A stretch of 64,000 nt of DNA from Arthrobacter sp. Y81 (GCF_002929335.1 NZ_PJIL01000017.1:49438-113437), one strand, 5' to 3'; numbered from the stretch's first letter, positions 18,353 to 28,330 are shown. Numbers and translations: made by a program. Notes: generated by a model not told the origin, from the letters alone.

Positions 18353-19935
18353 GCAGTCCTATACCTTCGCCGCTGGCAACGTCGCCCCGGCTCGATAACC
18401 TGGTGAGCTGGGACTCGGACTGGGCCGGACTCCGGGTCGTCGTGACGGGAATAGGCGTCTCCGGGTTCGCCGCCGCAGACACCCTGATCGAACTCGGTGC
18501 CCGGGTTGTGGTGGTTGACGCCGCCACCAGTCCGATCGCCAAGGCCCAGGCGGACACCCTGAAAATCGTCGGTGCCGTGGATGTCCTGCTCGGCGAGGAC
18601 GCGGTGCACTCCATGCCGAAGATCGACGGCCAGAAACCGGAACTCATTGTGACCTCCCCTGGTTGGCGCCCGGACCAGGCCCTGCTCGCGCTGGCTGCAC
18701 GGACCCATATCCCCGTCTGGGGCGACGTGGAACTCGCCTGGCGGGTGCGCGAGCGGGAGGGCCGCAAGACCGCGGACTGGCTGACCATCACCGGAACGAA
18801 CGGGAAGACCACAACCGTTGGCCTGACCGAATCCATGCTGCAGGCCGCCGGGCTCAAAGCCATCGCCGTCGGCAACGTGGGAACGCCCATCCTGGACGCC
18901 CTGCGTGACCCGGTGGAGTACGACGTCCTCGCCGTGGAGCTTTCGAGCTTCCAGCTGCACTGGAGCCACTCCGTCTCACCGGTCGCCAGCGTCTGCCTCA
19001 ACGTCGCTGAGGACCACGTGGACTGGCACGGCTCCTACACTTCGTACCTCGCCGACAAGGCGAAGGTCTACGAACGGACCCAAAAGGCCTGCATCTACAA
19101 CGCCGAGCAGATCGAAACCGAACGCATGGTGGAAAACGCGGATGTCGTGGAAGGCTGCCGGGCCGTGGGCTTCACCACCGTGACGCCCGCCATCAGCATG
19201 CTCGGGGTGGTTGAAGGCCTCCTGGTGGACCGTGCCTTCATCCCCGGGCGCAAGGACAGTGCTGCCGAACTTGCCGCCATGGCGGACCTCGGCCCGGTGG
19301 CACCGCGCCACATGGTGGCCAACGCCCTGGCCGCGGCGGCCCTGGTCCGGGCCTACGACGTGGAGCCGCAGGCCGTCCGGCAGGGCCTGAAGAACTACAT
19401 CCCGGGAGCCCATCGCATCCAGCTGGTCGCCCGCCACAACGATGTGCTGTGGATCAACGACTCCAAAGCCACGAATCCGCACGCCGCGGCGGCGTCGCTG
19501 TCCGCTTTCAGCAATGTCATCTGGATCGCGGGCGGGCTCTCCAAGGGTGTGAGCTATGACGAACTTGTCAAGGACCAGGCCCCGCGGCTCAAGGCCGTAG
19601 TCCTGATCGGAGCGGACACGACTGCGCTCACGGATGCCCTCAAGCGACACGCACCGGATGTCCCCGTTATCGGACGCGCCAAGGGCGACACTGAAAATGT
19701 GCAGTCTGCCGACGCGGCCGGTGCCGGCGCAGTGCCCTCGCCGATCTACGGGGAAACTGTGATGGCCCAGGCCGTTGCCGCAGCCGCACAGCTGGCCTCT
19801 CCGGGGGACACTGTGCTCATGGCCCCGGCGGCTGCTTCCATGGATCAGTTCTCTTCCTACGCTCACCGTGGGGACGCCTTCATTGAAGCTGTCCGCGGGC
19901 TCGTGGAAGGGCAGGCTCAGACCGGCGAGGAGTAA
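18349..19935 (+). CDS. murD: UDP-MurNAc-L-alanine:D-glutamate ligase
   Basis: Adds D-Glu to UDP-MurNAc-L-Ala. It is about 528 residues long. Features are the N-terminal nucleotide-binding motif VVVTGIGVSGFAAADTL, the ATP loop ITGTNGKTTTVGL, and the C-terminal NDSKATNPHAAAASL and WIAGG. The start is taken as the GTG at 18349, which gives the same 4-bp GTGA overlap with mraY seen elsewhere in the cluster. The frame is open to 18334. Confidence 0.95.
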   Translation: MSSPIPSPLATSPRLDNLVSWDSDWAGLRVVVTGIGVSGFAAADTLIELGARVVVVDAATSPIAKAQADTLKIVGAVDVLLGEDAVHSMPKIDGQKPELIVTSPGWRPDQALLALAARTHIPVWGDVELAWRVREREGRKTADWLTITGTNGKTTTVGLTESMLQAAGLKAIAVGNVGTPILDALRDPVEYDVLAVELSSFQLHWSHSVSPVASVCLNVAEDHVDWHGSYTSYLADKAKVYERTQKACIYNAEQIETERMVENADVVEGCRAVGFTTVTPAISMLGVVEGLLVDRAFIPGRKDSAAELAAMADLGPVAPRHMVANALAAAALVRAYDVEPQAVRQGLKNYIPGAHRIQLVARHNDVLWINDSKATNPHAAAASLSAFSNVIWIAGGLSKGVSYDELVKDQAPRLKAVVLIGADTTALTDALKRHAPDVPVIGRAKGDTENVQSADAAGAGAVPSPIYGETVMAQAVAAAAQLASPGDTVLMAPAAASMDQFSSYAHRGDAFIEAVRGLVEGQAQTGEE

Positions 19936-19937
19936 CA

Positions 19938-21311
19938 ATGGTCAGCACGCCCACCCGTGCCCCGGCTGCCAAACAGCGGGGCGCAACGCGGCCCCCGGCG
20001 TCGTCGCGGACAGCCAGGACGGCCGGGTCCAAGCCAAAGGTTCAGGCGTCCGGGAGTGCCGGGAAGGGCCATGTGCCCCCGCTGGCGAAACTGCGCAGCG
20101 GGTACCGGAGCTTCTGGGCAAAGCTGGAAGGAACCGGAAAGTCACGCAACGGTTCCACTTACTACCTCATCCTTGGCTCCACCCTCGCGCTCACAGCCAT
20201 CGGCATCATGATGGTGCTTTCCGCGTCCAGCGTTGAAGCCATTGCCGCCGGCGAGTCGCCGTACACGGCCGCGCTCAAGCAGGGCATGTTCGCCGCCATC
20301 GGGGTCTTCCTGATGTTCGTTCTTTCGCGCGTCAATGTTGTCTGGCTCAAACGGCTCGCCTGGCCGGGGATCGCCGGGGCTTACGTCCTCCTGGTCCTCG
20401 TGCTCCTGATCGGTACGAGCACGAACGGCAACCAGAACTGGATTGAGTTCGGCGGCATCACCTTCCAGCCCTCAGAGGCGGCCAAACTGGCGCTGGCGCT
20501 CTGGATGGCCACGGTCCTTGCAGTGAAGGCCAAGCTGCTCCACCGCTGGCAGCACGTGGTGGTCCCGGTCCTTCCCATCGCCGCCGGCATCATCGGCCTG
20601 GTCCTGGCAGGAAACGACCTCGGCACAGGCATGATCATCATGATGATCATGGCCGCTGCACTGTTCTTTGCCGGGGTTCCGCTGTACATGTTCGGCATTG
20701 CGGCTTTGGTTGCCGTGGCCGGGGCCGGGTTCATGGCCGTCACCAGTTCAAACCGGATGTGCCGCATCACGTCCTGGTGGACCGGAAACTCCTGTGGCGA
20801 AGGCATTGATGCCAACTACCAGTCAACCAACGGGCTGTACGGCCTGGCCTCCGGCGGCTGGCTGGGCGTCGGCCTTGGCCAGAGCCGGCAGAAGTACAGC
20901 TGGATCCCCGAAGCCCACAACGACTTCATCTTCGCGATCATCGGCGAGGAACTCGGCCTCGTGGGCACCGTCGTCGTGCTCATTCTCTTCGCCATCCTGG
21001 GTGCTGCGATCTACCGCGTGGTGGTGGCGCAGGAGGATCTGTTCCACCGGGTCCTTGCCGGGACCATCATGGTGTGGCTCCTGGGCCAGGCCACCGTCAA
21101 CATGTCCGTGGTCACGGGCCTCGTGCCCGTCATCGGAGTGCCGCTCCCATTCATTTCCTATGGCGGATCGGCCCTGCTGATGTCACTGTGTGCCGTCGGC
21201 GTAGTGTTGTCGTTGGCACGGGCACAGATGGCGCCAAGCGTCCAGCCCAAACGGATGCTCAAGTTCCGCACCAAGGGCGGACGCCCACACTCCACACGAA
21301 AGCGTAAATAG
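19938..21311 (+). CDS. ftsW: Peptidoglycan glycosyltransferase FtsW (SEDS family)
   Basis: Polymerises septal glycan strands from lipid II. The 457 residues start with a long basic cytoplasmic N-terminus of about 70 residues, followed by about ten transmembrane helices. SEDS motifs include NWIEFGGITFQPSEAAKLAL, EAHNDFIFAIIGEELGLVG and PLPFISYGGSAL. It starts 2 bp after murD, with a Shine-Dalgarno sequence (GAGGAG) inside murD. Confidence 0.96.
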   Translation: MVSTPTRAPAAKQRGATRPPASSRTARTAGSKPKVQASGSAGKGHVPPLAKLRSGYRSFWAKLEGTGKSRNGSTYYLILGSTLALTAIGIMMVLSASSVEAIAAGESPYTAALKQGMFAAIGVFLMFVLSRVNVVWLKRLAWPGIAGAYVLLVLVLLIGTSTNGNQNWIEFGGITFQPSEAAKLALALWMATVLAVKAKLLHRWQHVVVPVLPIAAGIIGLVLAGNDLGTGMIIMMIMAAALFFAGVPLYMFGIAALVAVAGAGFMAVTSSNRMCRITSWWTGNSCGEGIDANYQSTNGLYGLASGGWLGVGLGQSRQKYSWIPEAHNDFIFAIIGEELGLVGTVVVLILFAILGAAIYRVVVAQEDLFHRVLAGTIMVWLLGQATVNMSVVTGLVPVIGVPLPFISYGGSALLMSLCAVGVVLSLARAQMAPSVQPKRMLKFRTKGGRPHSTRKRK

Positions 21312-21317
21312 CACTTA

Positions 21318-22418
21318 ATGAATGCCGAGCCTTTGTCAGTAGTCCTCGCCGGCGGCGGAACGGCGGGGCACATCAGTCCCCTCCTGGCCATAGCGGCCGC
21401 GTTGCGGGAAGTGCGCCCGGAGGTCCGCCTCCTGGCCGTGGGAACCCCGAGCGGGATGGAGACCAGGCTGGTTCCTGCGGCCGGCCTGGAACTGGCCACC
21501 ATCAGCCGCGTGCCGTTTCCGCGCAAGCCATCCCTTGATCTGCTGCGGCTCCCGGGACGGCTGGCCGGTGCTGTCAGGCAGGCCGGAAAAATCCTCGACG
21601 ACGCTGAAGCCGACGTCCTGGTGGGCGTCGGCGGCTACGTGTGCACACCGCTCTATCTCGCCGCCTGGCGGCGCAACATCCCCATCGTTATCCATGAAGC
21701 CAACACCCGGGCCGGCCTGGCCAACAAGGTAGGCGCCCGCTTCAGCCGCCACGTTGCCGTTGCCTTCGCCGGCACGAAACTCCGCGGGGCGAGGCACGTC
21801 GGCATGCCGATGCGCAGGGAAGTCGCCGCGCTGGACCGCGCCGCCGCGCGGCAGGCGGCACGTGAGCTGCTGGGGCTGGACCAGGACAGGCCAACGCTCA
21901 TTGTCACCGGCGGCTCATCCGGTGCGCAGAGCATCAACCGGACGATCTCGGCGTCCGTGGAAGCCCTGGCCGCGGCAGGTGTCCAGACCCTCCATATCAC
22001 CGGCAAAGGCAAGACAGTCCCCGACGCCGATGGCAAGCCCCTCGCCGCGGACGGCTACCGCCAAGTGGAGTATGTCGACGGCATGGAGAACATTTACGCG
22101 GCGGCCGACCTCCTGCTGGGCCGTGCGGGCGCAGCCACGGTCTGCGAGACCGCTGCCGTGGGGGTTCCGGCGGTCTTCGTTCCGCTCCCGATCGGCAACG
22201 GCGAGCAGGCCCTGAACGCTGCCGGCCCCGTAGCGGCGGGCGGGGCGCTGGTCGTGGACGACGCAGCGTTCACGCCCGAATGGGTCAGCAAAGTGATCGT
22301 CCCCTTGCTGTCCGATCCGGCCCGGCTGGCCACGATGGCGTCGAAGTCCGAAGCCCTGGGTATCCGAAATGCCGATCGCCAAATGGCTGATCTTGTCCTG
22401 GAAGCAGTAAGCAAATGA
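21318..22418 (+). CDS. murG: UDP-GlcNAc:lipid I N-acetylglucosaminyltransferase
   Basis: Peripheral membrane GT-B glycosyltransferase converting lipid I to lipid II. The 366 residues contain the glycine loop LAGGGTAGHISPLLA near the N-terminus, VGVGGYVCTPL, IHEANTRAGLANK, GGSSGAQSIN and the nucleotide-binding GRAGAATVCETAAVGVPAVFVPLP. The stop overlaps the murC start (ATGA). Confidence 0.97.
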   Translation: MNAEPLSVVLAGGGTAGHISPLLAIAAALREVRPEVRLLAVGTPSGMETRLVPAAGLELATISRVPFPRKPSLDLLRLPGRLAGAVRQAGKILDDAEADVLVGVGGYVCTPLYLAAWRRNIPIVIHEANTRAGLANKVGARFSRHVAVAFAGTKLRGARHVGMPMRREVAALDRAAARQAARELLGLDQDRPTLIVTGGSSGAQSINRTISASVEALAAAGVQTLHITGKGKTVPDADGKPLAADGYRQVEYVDGMENIYAAADLLLGRAGAATVCETAAVGVPAVFVPLPIGNGEQALNAAGPVAAGGALVVDDAAFTPEWVSKVIVPLLSDPARLATMASKSEALGIRNADRQMADLVLEAVSK

Positions 22419-23818
22419 CCACATCCACCGCAGGCTCCGGTATGAGGAGCCAGGAATCCCTGGGCCGCGTGCACTTCATCGGCATTGGCGGCGTGGGCAT
22501 GTCCGCCGTTGCCCGGATCATGGTGGCCCGCGGTATCCCGGTCACCGGCTCCGATGCCAAGGACCTGCCCGTCATGGCCGACCTCGCCGCTGCCGGTGCG
22601 GGCATCTTTGTGGGCTATGAGGCCGGAAACCTGGGAACCGCCCAGACGGTAGTGGCCGGCTCTGCCATCCGCGCCGACAACCCTGAGCTCCAGGCCGCGC
22701 ATGCCGCCGGGCTGCCGGTGCTCCACCGCTCGGAGGCCCTGGCTGCAACCATGGCGGACGACCGCGTGGTCACGGTGGCCGGAACGCACGGCAAATCGAC
22801 CACGACGTCGATGATCACGGTCCTGCTGCAGGGTGCCGGCCAGGATCCCACTTTTGCCATCGGCGCCAATGTTCCGGCGCTGGGCGTCAACGCCGCCAGC
22901 GGCACGTCGGACATCTTTGTTGCCGAGGCTGACGAATCCGACGGATCGTTCCTCAACTACCGTCCGCGGATTGCCGTGGTCACCAATGTGGAACCCGACC
23001 ACCTGGACTACTACGGCACCGCCGAAGCCGTGTATGCCTCGTTTGACCGCTTTACCGAACTCCTGCCGGCCGACGGCGTCCTGGTGGCCTGCGCCGATGA
23101 TTCCGGCGCCCGTGCCCTCGCTGAGCGAACCATTGCCCGGGGCAACACCAGGGTGGTGCTCTACGGCACCGCAGAGGATTCGCGGCTGCGGCTGCACGAC
23201 GGCGGACCCGGTGATGTTTGGGTGTCCACTCCTGCGGGGAAGTTTGCGCTGGAGCTCCAGGTCCCCGGCCGGCACAATGCGCTCAACGCCGCAGCGGCAT
23301 TCGCCGTGGCGCTGGAGCTCGGCGTCGCGCCAGAAGCGGCATCGGCTGCACTGGCGGGGTTCTCCGGTGCGTCACGCCGTTTTGAGTTCAAGGGTGAGGG
23401 GCGGGGCGTGCGGGTCTATGACGATTACGCGCACCACCCTACGGAGGTCCGGGCGGCGCTGGCCGGGGCACGGTCCGTGGCAGGGAACCACAAGGTGCAC
23501 GTGCTGTTCCAGCCGCACCTGTTTTCCCGCACCCGCGAGTTCGCGGCCGACTTTGCCGAAGCTCTCAACACCGCAGACACCGCCCTGGTCTTGGACATCT
23601 ATCCGGCCCGGGAAGACCCGATTCCGGGCGTCAGCAGCCAACTGATCGGGGACCGGCTGTCTGGCGGCGGGCGGCTCGTGTCCGCCGAAGACGCAGTCCG
23701 TGCCATCGTGGCGGACGCGGCCCCCGGCGACATTGTGCTCACGGCCGGCGCCGGCGACGTCACGGCCTACGGCCCGCTGATTGTGGAGGCCCTGCAGGCA
23801 GAGGCGCCCGGTGGCTAG
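22415..23818 (+). CDS. murC: UDP-MurNAc:L-alanine ligase
   Basis: First Mur ligase, adding L-Ala to UDP-MurNAc. The 467 residues contain HFIGIGGVGMSAVARI at the N-terminus, the ATP loop VAGTHGKSTTTSM, VTNVEPDHLDYYG and the C-terminal VYDDYAHHPTEVRA. It is coupled to murG by ATGA and overlaps ftsQ by 8 bp at its 3' end. Confidence 0.97.
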   Translation: MTTSTAGSGMRSQESLGRVHFIGIGGVGMSAVARIMVARGIPVTGSDAKDLPVMADLAAAGAGIFVGYEAGNLGTAQTVVAGSAIRADNPELQAAHAAGLPVLHRSEALAATMADDRVVTVAGTHGKSTTTSMITVLLQGAGQDPTFAIGANVPALGVNAASGTSDIFVAEADESDGSFLNYRPRIAVVTNVEPDHLDYYGTAEAVYASFDRFTELLPADGVLVACADDSGARALAERTIARGNTRVVLYGTAEDSRLRLHDGGPGDVWVSTPAGKFALELQVPGRHNALNAAAAFAVALELGVAPEAASAALAGFSGASRRFEFKGEGRGVRVYDDYAHHPTEVRAALAGARSVAGNHKVHVLFQPHLFSRTREFAADFAEALNTADTALVLDIYPAREDPIPGVSSQLIGDRLSGGGRLVSAEDAVRAIVADAAPGDIVLTAGAGDVTAYGPLIVEALQAEAPGG

Positions 23819-24683
23819 CACCCGCCGGCCGAGCTACAAGACCAGCGGCCCGGCGTCGAAAGGCAAAGCCGATCCGGGCAGCGGACGCGCGGACGTGATC
23901 TCCGCGTCCAGGGCCGCGCCCGCCGCCGAAGGCAGCGTCACCAGTGCTCCTCCGGCGCCGGATAACGTCCTGTCCTTTCCGGAGCTCAAAGGCAAACGGA
24001 TCCGCCGCAACATCATCCTTGCTGCGTGCATCGCAGCGGCGCTGGTCGCGGGCCTGCTCGCAGCGGCCGTCTACTCGCCCGTGTTCGCCGTGCAGACCGT
24101 CTCGGTGGACGGCACCAAAATGCTGACGCCCGAGCAGGTGCAGGGGGCGCTGGAACCTCTGCACGGCAAGCCGCTGCCCCAGGTGCACGACGACGAAGTC
24201 AGGCAGCTGCTGGAGCCCCTTGTCCAGGTCAAGGAAGTGACCACGGAGGCGCGGCCGCCGTCGGTGCTGGTGGTCCACATCCGCGAACGCACCCCGGTCG
24301 CCCTGGTGAAGCAAGGGGAAGTCTTCCAGCTGGTCGACGTCGACGGCGTGCAGCTTGGCACCACCGCGGATCCCGCCAGCATCCAGCTGCCGGTGATCGA
24401 CGGCGGGGCAGGAGTGATCGGCAAGGACCTCTTCAAGGCCATCACGGGAGTGCTGGCCGCACTGCCTGCCGACGTGCTCGCGAAGCTGTCCGATGCCTCC
24501 GCAAAGTCCGTTGACGCCGTCGAACTCAAACTGGTGGACGGACAGACAATTGTCTGGGGAAATGCGGGGGAGAAGGAGCTCAAGGCGAAGGTGCTCGAAG
24601 CCCTGCTTAAGGCGCCCGCGGACCCGAAAAACCCCGTGCAGGTCTACGATGTCAGCGTGCCGCGGCATCCCGTGACACGATAG
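23811..24683 (+). CDS. ftsQ: Cell division protein FtsQ/DivIB
   Basis: Single-pass divisome scaffold protein. It is about 290 residues, with a basic Ser/Pro-rich cytoplasmic N-terminus, one transmembrane helix (about residues 65-87), a POTRA domain (VFAVQTVSVDGTKMLTPEQV through VVHIRERTPVALV) and a DivIB/FtsQ beta domain. The GTG at 23811 is preferred over an upstream TTG at 23781 because GAGG precedes it and the resulting 8-bp overlap with murC is compact. It closes the run of tightly packed dcw genes. Confidence 0.9.
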   Translation: MASTRRPSYKTSGPASKGKADPGSGRADVISASRAAPAAEGSVTSAPPAPDNVLSFPELKGKRIRRNIILAACIAAALVAGLLAAAVYSPVFAVQTVSVDGTKMLTPEQVQGALEPLHGKPLPQVHDDEVRQLLEPLVQVKEVTTEARPPSVLVVHIRERTPVALVKQGEVFQLVDVDGVQLGTTADPASIQLPVIDGGAGVIGKDLFKAITGVLAALPADVLAKLSDASAKSVDAVELKLVDGQTIVWGNAGEKELKAKVLEALLKAPADPKNPVQVYDVSVPRHPVTR

Positions 24684-24957
24684 TGGACGAAATCCCGGGA
24701 TTAGCACCGGGACGAGCATTCACGCGCGCTGTGCAACCAGCCGGCCGGCAGCAGTGGTCCAAGGCGATTTCCGCTCTATTTAGCGGGTATTCCCACGACA
24801 CGCGGTGCCGGTCATTGAATGTCTCAGGCATAGGAAATAGCGTCACAGCATGAGTTACTTGACATAACTATAACCCTCAAGTCGAAGGTTAAGGTTAGAA
24901 CTTTCAAGCAGGACTCCATCAGTTTTCGCAATAGGACACGAACAAGGGACACGTAAC
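24684..24957 (+). promoter_or_regulatory. ftsZ upstream region, probably with separate promoter(s)
   Basis: This 274-bp gap is the largest inside the dcw cluster and becomes AT-rich toward ftsZ. TTGACA at 24859-24864 is a good -35 candidate, and the tandem AAGGTT repeat at 24886-24896 lies close after it. No convincing -10 at standard spacing could be assigned. A separate ftsZ promoter here is usual in actinobacteria. AAGGGA about 10 nt before the GTG is the ribosome binding site. Confidence 0.45.
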
Positions 24958-26181
24958 GTGGCAGCTCCGCAGAATTACTTGGCCGTCATCAAGGTCGTCG
25001 GCATCGGCGGCGGTGGCGTGAACGCAGTCAACCGCATGATCGAGGTCGGTCTTCGCGGTGTCGAATTCATCGCAATCAACACCGATGCCCAGGCCCTTCT
25101 GATGAGTGACGCAGACGTCAAACTTGACGTCGGACGCGAGCTGACCCGGGGTCTTGGCGCAGGCGCGAACCCCGAAGTGGGCAAGCAGGCGGCAGAAGAC
25201 CACGCTGACGAGATCGAAGAGGTCATCCGCGGCGCGGACATGGTCTTCGTGACGGCCGGCGAGGGCGGCGGCACCGGCACGGGCGGCGCCCCTGTGGTTG
25301 CCCGCATTGCACGCTCGCTCGGCGCCCTCACCATCGGTGTTGTCACACGCCCGTTCACCTTCGAGGGCCGCCGTCGTGCCGGTTCCGCCGAGGCGGGCAT
25401 CGACGCCCTCCGCGACGAAGTCGACACCCTGATCGTGATCCCCAACGACCGCCTGCTGTCCATCAGCGACCGCAACGTCTCTGTCCTGGATGCATTCCGC
25501 TCCGCTGACCAGGTCCTGCTGTCCGGTGTCCAGGGCATCACCGACCTGATCACCACCCCGGGCCTGATCAACCTCGACTTCGCGGACGTCAAGTCCGTGA
25601 TGCAGGGTGCAGGCTCCGCGCTGATGGGCATCGGCTCGGCGCGGGGAGAGGACCGGGCAGTCAAGGCCGCGGAACTCGCCATCGCGTCGCCCCTCCTTGA
25701 AGCATCGATCGACGGCGCCCACGGCGTCCTCCTGTCCATCCAGGGCGGCTCTGACCTCGGCCTCTTCGAGATCAACGAGGCGGCCCGCCTGGTGCAGGAA
25801 GTTGCCCACCCGGAGGCCAACATCATCTTCGGCGCCGTCATCGACGACGCCCTCGGCGACGAGGCCCGCGTGACCGTGATCGCAGCGGGCTTCGACGACG
25901 TCAAGGCGACGTCGCCCTCCATGGACCAGTCACTGCCGCAGGCCGCCCCCCAGCGTCCCGCCGCGCCCGCCTCCGCGCCTGCCCCCGCGCAGGCGCCGGC
26001 ACAGCATGTCCAGCCCGTGCACGCCGGCATCGGGGCGTCGGGCCTGAGCAACTGGGGCCAGCAGCGCCCCTCCGCCGTCCCCGCCGACTCGGGATTCGAC
26101 GTCGACCTTCCGTCCGTCGTGGAGCCGGACCTTTCGGGCAGCCGCTCGGATGACCTGGACGTCCCCGACTTCCTGAAGTAA
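24958..26181 (+). CDS. ftsZ: Cell division protein FtsZ
   Basis: Tubulin-like GTPase forming the Z ring. The 407 residues contain the N-terminal VVGIGGGGVNAVNRMI, the tubulin signature GEGGGTGTGGAPVVARIA, the synergy (T7) region NLDFADVKSVM, and a variable Ala/Pro-rich linker. It ends in the conserved C-terminal peptide DDLDVPDFLK, the docking site for SepF and FtsW-type partners. GTG start. SepF, YggT and DivIVA follow, and ftsA is absent, as in other actinobacteria. Confidence 0.98.
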   Translation: MAAPQNYLAVIKVVGIGGGGVNAVNRMIEVGLRGVEFIAINTDAQALLMSDADVKLDVGRELTRGLGAGANPEVGKQAAEDHADEIEEVIRGADMVFVTAGEGGGTGTGGAPVVARIARSLGALTIGVVTRPFTFEGRRRAGSAEAGIDALRDEVDTLIVIPNDRLLSISDRNVSVLDAFRSADQVLLSGVQGITDLITTPGLINLDFADVKSVMQGAGSALMGIGSARGEDRAVKAAELAIASPLLEASIDGAHGVLLSIQGGSDLGLFEINEAARLVQEVAHPEANIIFGAVIDDALGDEARVTVIAAGFDDVKATSPSMDQSLPQAAPQRPAAPASAPAPAQAPAQHVQPVHAGIGASGLSNWGQQRPSAVPADSGFDVDLPSVVEPDLSGSRSDDLDVPDFLK

Positions 26182-26227
26182 AAATCGGCTGGACGCTTTG
26201 TCAGCTAGTCAGTTAGCGGTGTTTTGA

Positions 26228-26947
26228 TTGTTTTGGTGGCGAACCGAGGTCCGGCCTGGCGTCTGGGTGGCATTCACCGACGCCAAGGCCGGCAACCTCG
26301 CCCTGCATGTGGGCGACGATCCGGCTGAAGTGCGTCGCCGGCGGGAACTCCTTGAAGCGGAGGTTGGCCTGACGGCGGGCAGCTTCCAGTACATGAACCA
26401 GGTGCACGGCAATGCCGTGGCCTATATTGGCGACGCGGCAGGCAGCACAGCGGCAGGCAGTCCGTCGGCAGGCGGCCCCACTGCGGACGCGATGGTGTCC
26501 GCCGGCCGTCCGCTTGCCGTGATGGTGGCGGACTGCGTACCCGTGGTCCTTGCCGGGGAGACATCCGGGGGACGTCCGGTCCTGGGCGTGGCCCATGCGG
26601 GCCGGCCGGGTGTTGCCGGCGGCGTGATCCCCGCAACACTGGCGCGCATGCGTGCCGAGGGGGCTGAAGGCATTCGGGCCTGGATCGGTCCGTCGATCTG
26701 CGGGTCCTGCTACGAGGTGCCGGAAGGCATGCGTGCGGACGTGGCGGCGGCCGTACCGGCAACCTGGGCCACAACATCATGGGGCACTCCCGGCCTTGAC
26801 CTTCCGGCGGGGGCACGCAGCCAACTGGAAGCCGACGGCGTCACCATGGAGTACTCCGGGCCGTGCACCCTCGAAAACGAGGAGCTGTTCTCCTATCGCG
26901 GCAACCCGGACACCGGACGGTTCGCCGGGCTGGTGTGGACCACATGA
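26228..26947 (+). CDS. pgeF: PgeF/YfiH (LACC1-like) purine nucleoside phosphorylase family protein
   Basis: The family is described as multicopper-polyphenol-oxidase-like and as a peptidoglycan editing factor or purine nucleoside phosphorylase; the exact role here is unproven. The 239 residues have the family's zinc ligands in MNQVHGN, VADCVPVVL and GVAHAGRPGVAGG. The probable start is TTG at 26228, giving the usual MFWWRTEV-like N-terminus. The conserved position between ftsZ and the PLP-binding YggS-like protein fits a cell-wall editing role. Overlaps the next gene by ATGA. Confidence 0.88.
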   Translation: MFWWRTEVRPGVWVAFTDAKAGNLALHVGDDPAEVRRRRELLEAEVGLTAGSFQYMNQVHGNAVAYIGDAAGSTAAGSPSAGGPTADAMVSAGRPLAVMVADCVPVVLAGETSGGRPVLGVAHAGRPGVAGGVIPATLARMRAEGAEGIRAWIGPSICGSCYEVPEGMRADVAAAVPATWATTSWGTPGLDLPAGARSQLEADGVTMEYSGPCTLENEELFSYRGNPDTGRFAGLVWTT

Positions 26948-27690
26948 GCGAGCACCGCGACGTGACGGCGGCAGACGACCCGCGCCTGCTCGAACTCCAG
27001 GGGCGCCTGGCCGCGGTCCGGAACCGAATTTCCGCTGCCACGGAAGCCGCCGGCCGGCACGGCAACCCGCCGGAACTGATCGTAGTGACCAAATTCCACC
27101 CCACCGATGACGTGCGGCGGCTGGCAGCCCTGGGTGTCACTGATATGGGGGAGAACAGGGACCAGGAAGCATCGGACAAGGCAGCCCGGCTCAGCGACCT
27201 TGGGCTCCGGTGGCATTTTGTCGGCCAGCTGCAGAGCAACAAGGCCAAGTCCGTGGTGCGGTATGCCCACGCCATTCATTCCGTGGACCGGCCGCAGCTG
27301 GCAGCAGCGCTCGCCCGGTCCATCGCCACGGAGCAGGACCGGACCGGCCGGGACCCGCTCGAATGCTTCATCCAGGTGAGCCTCGATGACGACGCCGGCA
27401 GCCACCGCGGCGGCGCGAGCCGCTTGGACGTGCCGGCACTGGCGGACCAGCTGGCCGGATCGCCGGGGCTTGTACTTGCCGGCCTGATGGCAGTGGCTCC
27501 GCTCGGTTCCGATCCGGATGCTGCCTTCGGCAGGCTGGCCGAAATTTCGGCGCAGCTGCTGAAGGACCACCCCTCTGCTTCCGGCATTTCCGCGGGCATG
27601 AGCCAGGACCTCGAATCCGCTGTCAGGGCAGGTGCGACACACCTGAGAATTGGCTCGGATATATTGGGTTCGCGTCCTGCGTTGCGGTAG
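26944..27690 (+). CDS. yggS: YggS/PLPBP family pyridoxal-phosphate homeostasis protein
   Basis: PLP-binding TIM-barrel protein that buffers pyridoxal phosphate and affects amino-acid and keto-acid pools. The 248 residues contain VVTKFHP with the PLP lysine at position 50, GENRDQEASDK, WHFVGQLQSNKAK, and a C-terminal part with GMSQDLESAVRAGATHLRIGS, matching the family. The ATG at 26944 overlaps the pgeF stop. Longer upstream frames are shadows. Confidence 0.94.
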   Translation: MSEHRDVTAADDPRLLELQGRLAAVRNRISAATEAAGRHGNPPELIVVTKFHPTDDVRRLAALGVTDMGENRDQEASDKAARLSDLGLRWHFVGQLQSNKAKSVVRYAHAIHSVDRPQLAAALARSIATEQDRTGRDPLECFIQVSLDDDAGSHRGGASRLDVPALADQLAGSPGLVLAGLMAVAPLGSDPDAAFGRLAEISAQLLKDHPSASGISAGMSQDLESAVRAGATHLRIGSDILGSRPALR

Positions 27691-27778
27691 CGTCAAAGCA
27701 TTGGAAGAGAATGGCGGGGATTCCAATACTGTCAAGTCAACTCAGCGGCCCGCTTACGGACACGATTAGGAGTCGACC

Positions 27779-28315
27779 ATGGCTGGCGCTCTGCGCAAGA
27801 CAATGATCTATCTTGGGCTCGCCGATGGCGATGAACACTACGAGTCTGAGCACCACACACCGCATAGGGACGAGGACGATTCAATGGAGCATGACCGCGA
27901 GGAACGCCGGGCACCGGCGCCCGTCCGCGAGGTCGCCCGGGAAACTCCGAATCCACACGCCGCCGAAGAGGAATATCGCGCACCTGTGACACCTATCAAG
28001 CGCGCGGCCTCGAGCCGCGAAGAGACCACCGGACTCCGCCAGATCACCACGATCCACCCGCGGTCCTACAACGATGCCAAGCTGATCGGCGAAAGCTTCC
28101 GTGACGGCATCCCCGTCATCATGAACGTCACGGACATGGGCGAGGCCGACGCCAAGCGTTTGGTCGATTTCTCGGCCGGGCTCGTGTTCGGCCTCCGCGG
28201 CAGCATCGAGCGGGTCACGAACAAGGTTTTCCTGCTGTCGCCGTCGTACGTAGAGGTCATCGGTGACGACAAGAAGGTCAGCGAGACCCAGGCCAGTTTC
28301 TTCAACCAGAGCTAG
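27779..28315 (+). CDS. sepF: Cell division protein SepF
   Basis: Membrane-associated FtsZ anchor that replaces FtsA in actinobacteria. The 178 residues have an N-terminal amphipathic segment (MAGALRKTMIYLGLADGDE), an acidic, Pro-rich linker (about 20-85), and a folded C-terminal domain with HPRSYNDAKLIGESFRDGIPVIMN and DFSAGLVFGLRG. TAGGAG lies 8 nt before the ATG. A possible promoter (TTGGAA at 27701-27706 with AATACT at 27725-27730) precedes it. Confidence 0.95.
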   Translation: MAGALRKTMIYLGLADGDEHYESEHHTPHRDEDDSMEHDREERRAPAPVREVARETPNPHAAEEEYRAPVTPIKRAASSREETTGLRQITTIHPRSYNDAKLIGESFRDGIPVIMNVTDMGEADAKRLVDFSAGLVFGLRGSIERVTNKVFLLSPSYVEVIGDDKKVSETQASFFNQS

Positions 28316-28330
28316 CACCGGACTTACGCG